Below are positions 63,131-64,000 of a DNA stretch of 64,000 nt, piece by piece. Position numbers and translations under genes: made by a program. The stretch's first letter is position 1, and each line of letters starts with the position of its first letter. A model generated the notes under the pieces. It made no database searches. It saw only the letters and a list, made by a program, of their open reading frames with translations, and was not told the DNA's origin. Source of the stretch: Methylobacterium gnaphalii (GTDB lineage: Bacteria > Pseudomonadota > Alphaproteobacteria > Rhizobiales > Beijerinckiaceae); contig NZ_BJZV01000013.1 in the NCBI RefSeq assembly GCF_007992215.1, positions 1-64,000 on the forward strand. The letters are read 5' to 3'.

Positions 63131-63552
63131 ATCGTTGCCGTTGTAGGCGAAGATATGGCCGAGCCGCCACTGCGGAGCCGTGCCTACACACCATCAAACC
63201 ACGCCTTCGGGCGCGGGCCGACGCATCGACACGGGGCGTCGGCCGAACTGGGCTTGTCCGGCGGCACCCCGAGCATCGCAATGCAGAGCCTCGACAAGAA
63301 ACGATGAGACTAGACATCTCTGTCGCTCGCGAGACGACACTCTAAAGCGCGTCTCTTCAAGCACGGCCCGGTGACAACCTGTGCGCTAGTCTGTAAAGGC
63401 AGGCGAAGCAGGCCGGAAACCGAATTCCCATAAAGTCTTACAGCGGGGGCTGCACGCGTGATCAAGCTGCCGGCGGCGAACGACGATAGCGAGGCCGGTC
63501 GCGCCACGAACCGGCGCATCGCGCTGTTCAAGCCGAACTGAGGCCTCCCGAC
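63131..63552. other. Intergenic stretch without a recognisable gene
   Basis: Between the transglycosylase and the inhibitor gene. A 27-codon GTG frame at 63458-63541 is the only small candidate and lacks supporting features. Otherwise I see no gene, tRNA or repeat. Confidence 0.45.
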
Positions 63553-64000
63553 ATGCGCCGTCCCGTCCTCGCGGCTGCGGTCGCGCTCATGCTCGGCACG
63601 GGCGCGCGGGCCGCCCCGTTGCCCGACTTCGTCAAGGACACCCTCGGCGAGTGGCTCGTCGTCACCGATGACGGCAAGCCTGGCTGCCGGATCACGCTCG
63701 GCAGCGAACCCGTCGGGAAGACTTGGCGCGCGAGCCCGGCCGCCGACTGCGCGGCGCGCCTGCCGAATGTCGGGAAGGCGGTCGCCTGGGACTTCAGTGG
63801 GGGCGTGCGCCTCTACGGCGCCGACCGCAAGATCCTCCTCGAATTCGGGGAGGACGAGACCACGCTGATGAAGACGAGTTTCGAGACGCCGCCCGTCCAC
63901 TTCATCGTCCGGGCCAAGCCCGGTGTGGAGCGCGCACCCTCCGCCCCGCTGCTCATCGGAAACTGGGTCCTGCGACGGCCGGGCGGCCCGGCTTTGTGCT
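63553..64000 (+). CDS. AprI/Inh-type metalloprotease inhibitor, 5' part (runs off the window)
   Basis: 149 residues visible from ATG 63553. A Sec signal (RRPVLAAAVALMLGTGARA) then DTLGEWLVVTDDGKPGCRIT and ADCAARLPNV ... VAWDFSGGVRLYGADRKILL, the beta-barrel of AprI/Inh inhibitors (a Cys pair at the start). In Pseudomonas and Serratia this fold inhibits serralysin proteases. A second WVLRRPGG stretch at the right edge suggests the chain continues and may contain a second repeat. No protease gene is visible. Confidence 0.72.
   Translation, partial: MRRPVLAAAVALMLGTGARAAPLPDFVKDTLGEWLVVTDDGKPGCRITLGSEPVGKTWRASPAADCAARLPNVGKAVAWDFSGGVRLYGADRKILLEFGEDETTLMKTSFETPPVHFIVRAKPGVERAPSAPLLIGNWVLRRPGGPALC

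Noticed and set aside
63458..63541. 27-codon GTG frame before the inhibitor gene
   Set aside because: Only GC-rich polar residues, no clear ribosome binding site; could be chance.

Overview
The window is a high-GC (roughly two-thirds G+C) alphaproteobacterial chromosome segment. The gene content fits a Hyphomicrobiales organism, most likely Methylobacteriaceae (Methylobacterium/Methylorubrum). The evidence is FlaF/FlaG-type flagellar regulators, a GCG_CRPN-type secreted peptide, an alphaproteobacterial Tim44-like protein, a MopB oxidoreductase of the FdhF/YdeP group and a Mod molybdate importer. There is no rRNA operon, integrase, intact IS or CRISPR array. One tRNA (Pro-GGG) and one clear riboswitch (TPP, before thiC) are present.

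Layout. 1-9 kb: the 3' end of ftsK, a DUF892 ferritin-like protein, an FdhF/YdeP molybdo-enzyme with a small coupled partner, pyrD with a DUF952 protein, an S24/LexA-like repressor, a PAS histidine kinase and a Tim44-like membrane protein. 9-19 kb: a haem-oxygenase-fold diiron-type enzyme and an N-acyltransferase, then housekeeping genes (Trm112-like, Lon-N domain, a cysteine-free CnoX-like thioredoxin, exonuclease III), a bacterial ceramidase-like membrane protein, an acyltransferase-3 protein, an ~840-base stretch without a convincing gene, an HNH-like protein, a hydrolase and a site-2 protease. 19-27 kb: TPP riboswitch-thiC, a FlaG-like protein and FlaF, several small secreted or membrane proteins, a phosphoesterase and an ExbB-ExbD-TonB energy module. 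27-36 kb: tRNA-Pro, a glycosyltransferase, a rhodanese, an RND efflux pair, a GCG_CRPN peptide and HIT-NudC. 36-42 kb: modC, modB and modA on the minus strand, split by a glutathione transferase and by an orphan TAXI-type binding protein.

42-58 kb: prmA and aminopeptidase P, then a surface-polysaccharide cluster (WecG/TagA transferase, Wzz-like chain regulator, deacetylase, methyltransferase, DUF6492 protein, flippase, GT2, O-antigen-ligase-like polymerase, GT4, a JmjC/cupin protein coupled to a FemAB/CelD-like GNAT). Most of its adjacent genes overlap by 4 bases, so it reads as two or three translationally coupled units. 58-64 kb: peroxiredoxin, YqgE, an ECF/FecI-like sigma factor with a Cys/His cluster between its two domains, a PCuAC-like periplasmic protein lacking most copper ligands, a DUF2778 peptidoglycan enzyme, an MltB-like lytic transglycosylase and the 5' part of an AprI/Inh-type inhibitor.

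No single system is certain to be new. The strongest leads are the diiron-type oxidase/N-acyltransferase pair, the interrupted mod locus with its TAXI protein, the JmjC-FemAB pair in the polysaccharide cluster, the Cys-cluster sigma factor beside a degenerate copper chaperone, and several very short genes with strong ribosome binding sites. All family names come from reading motifs by eye; no database search was run.
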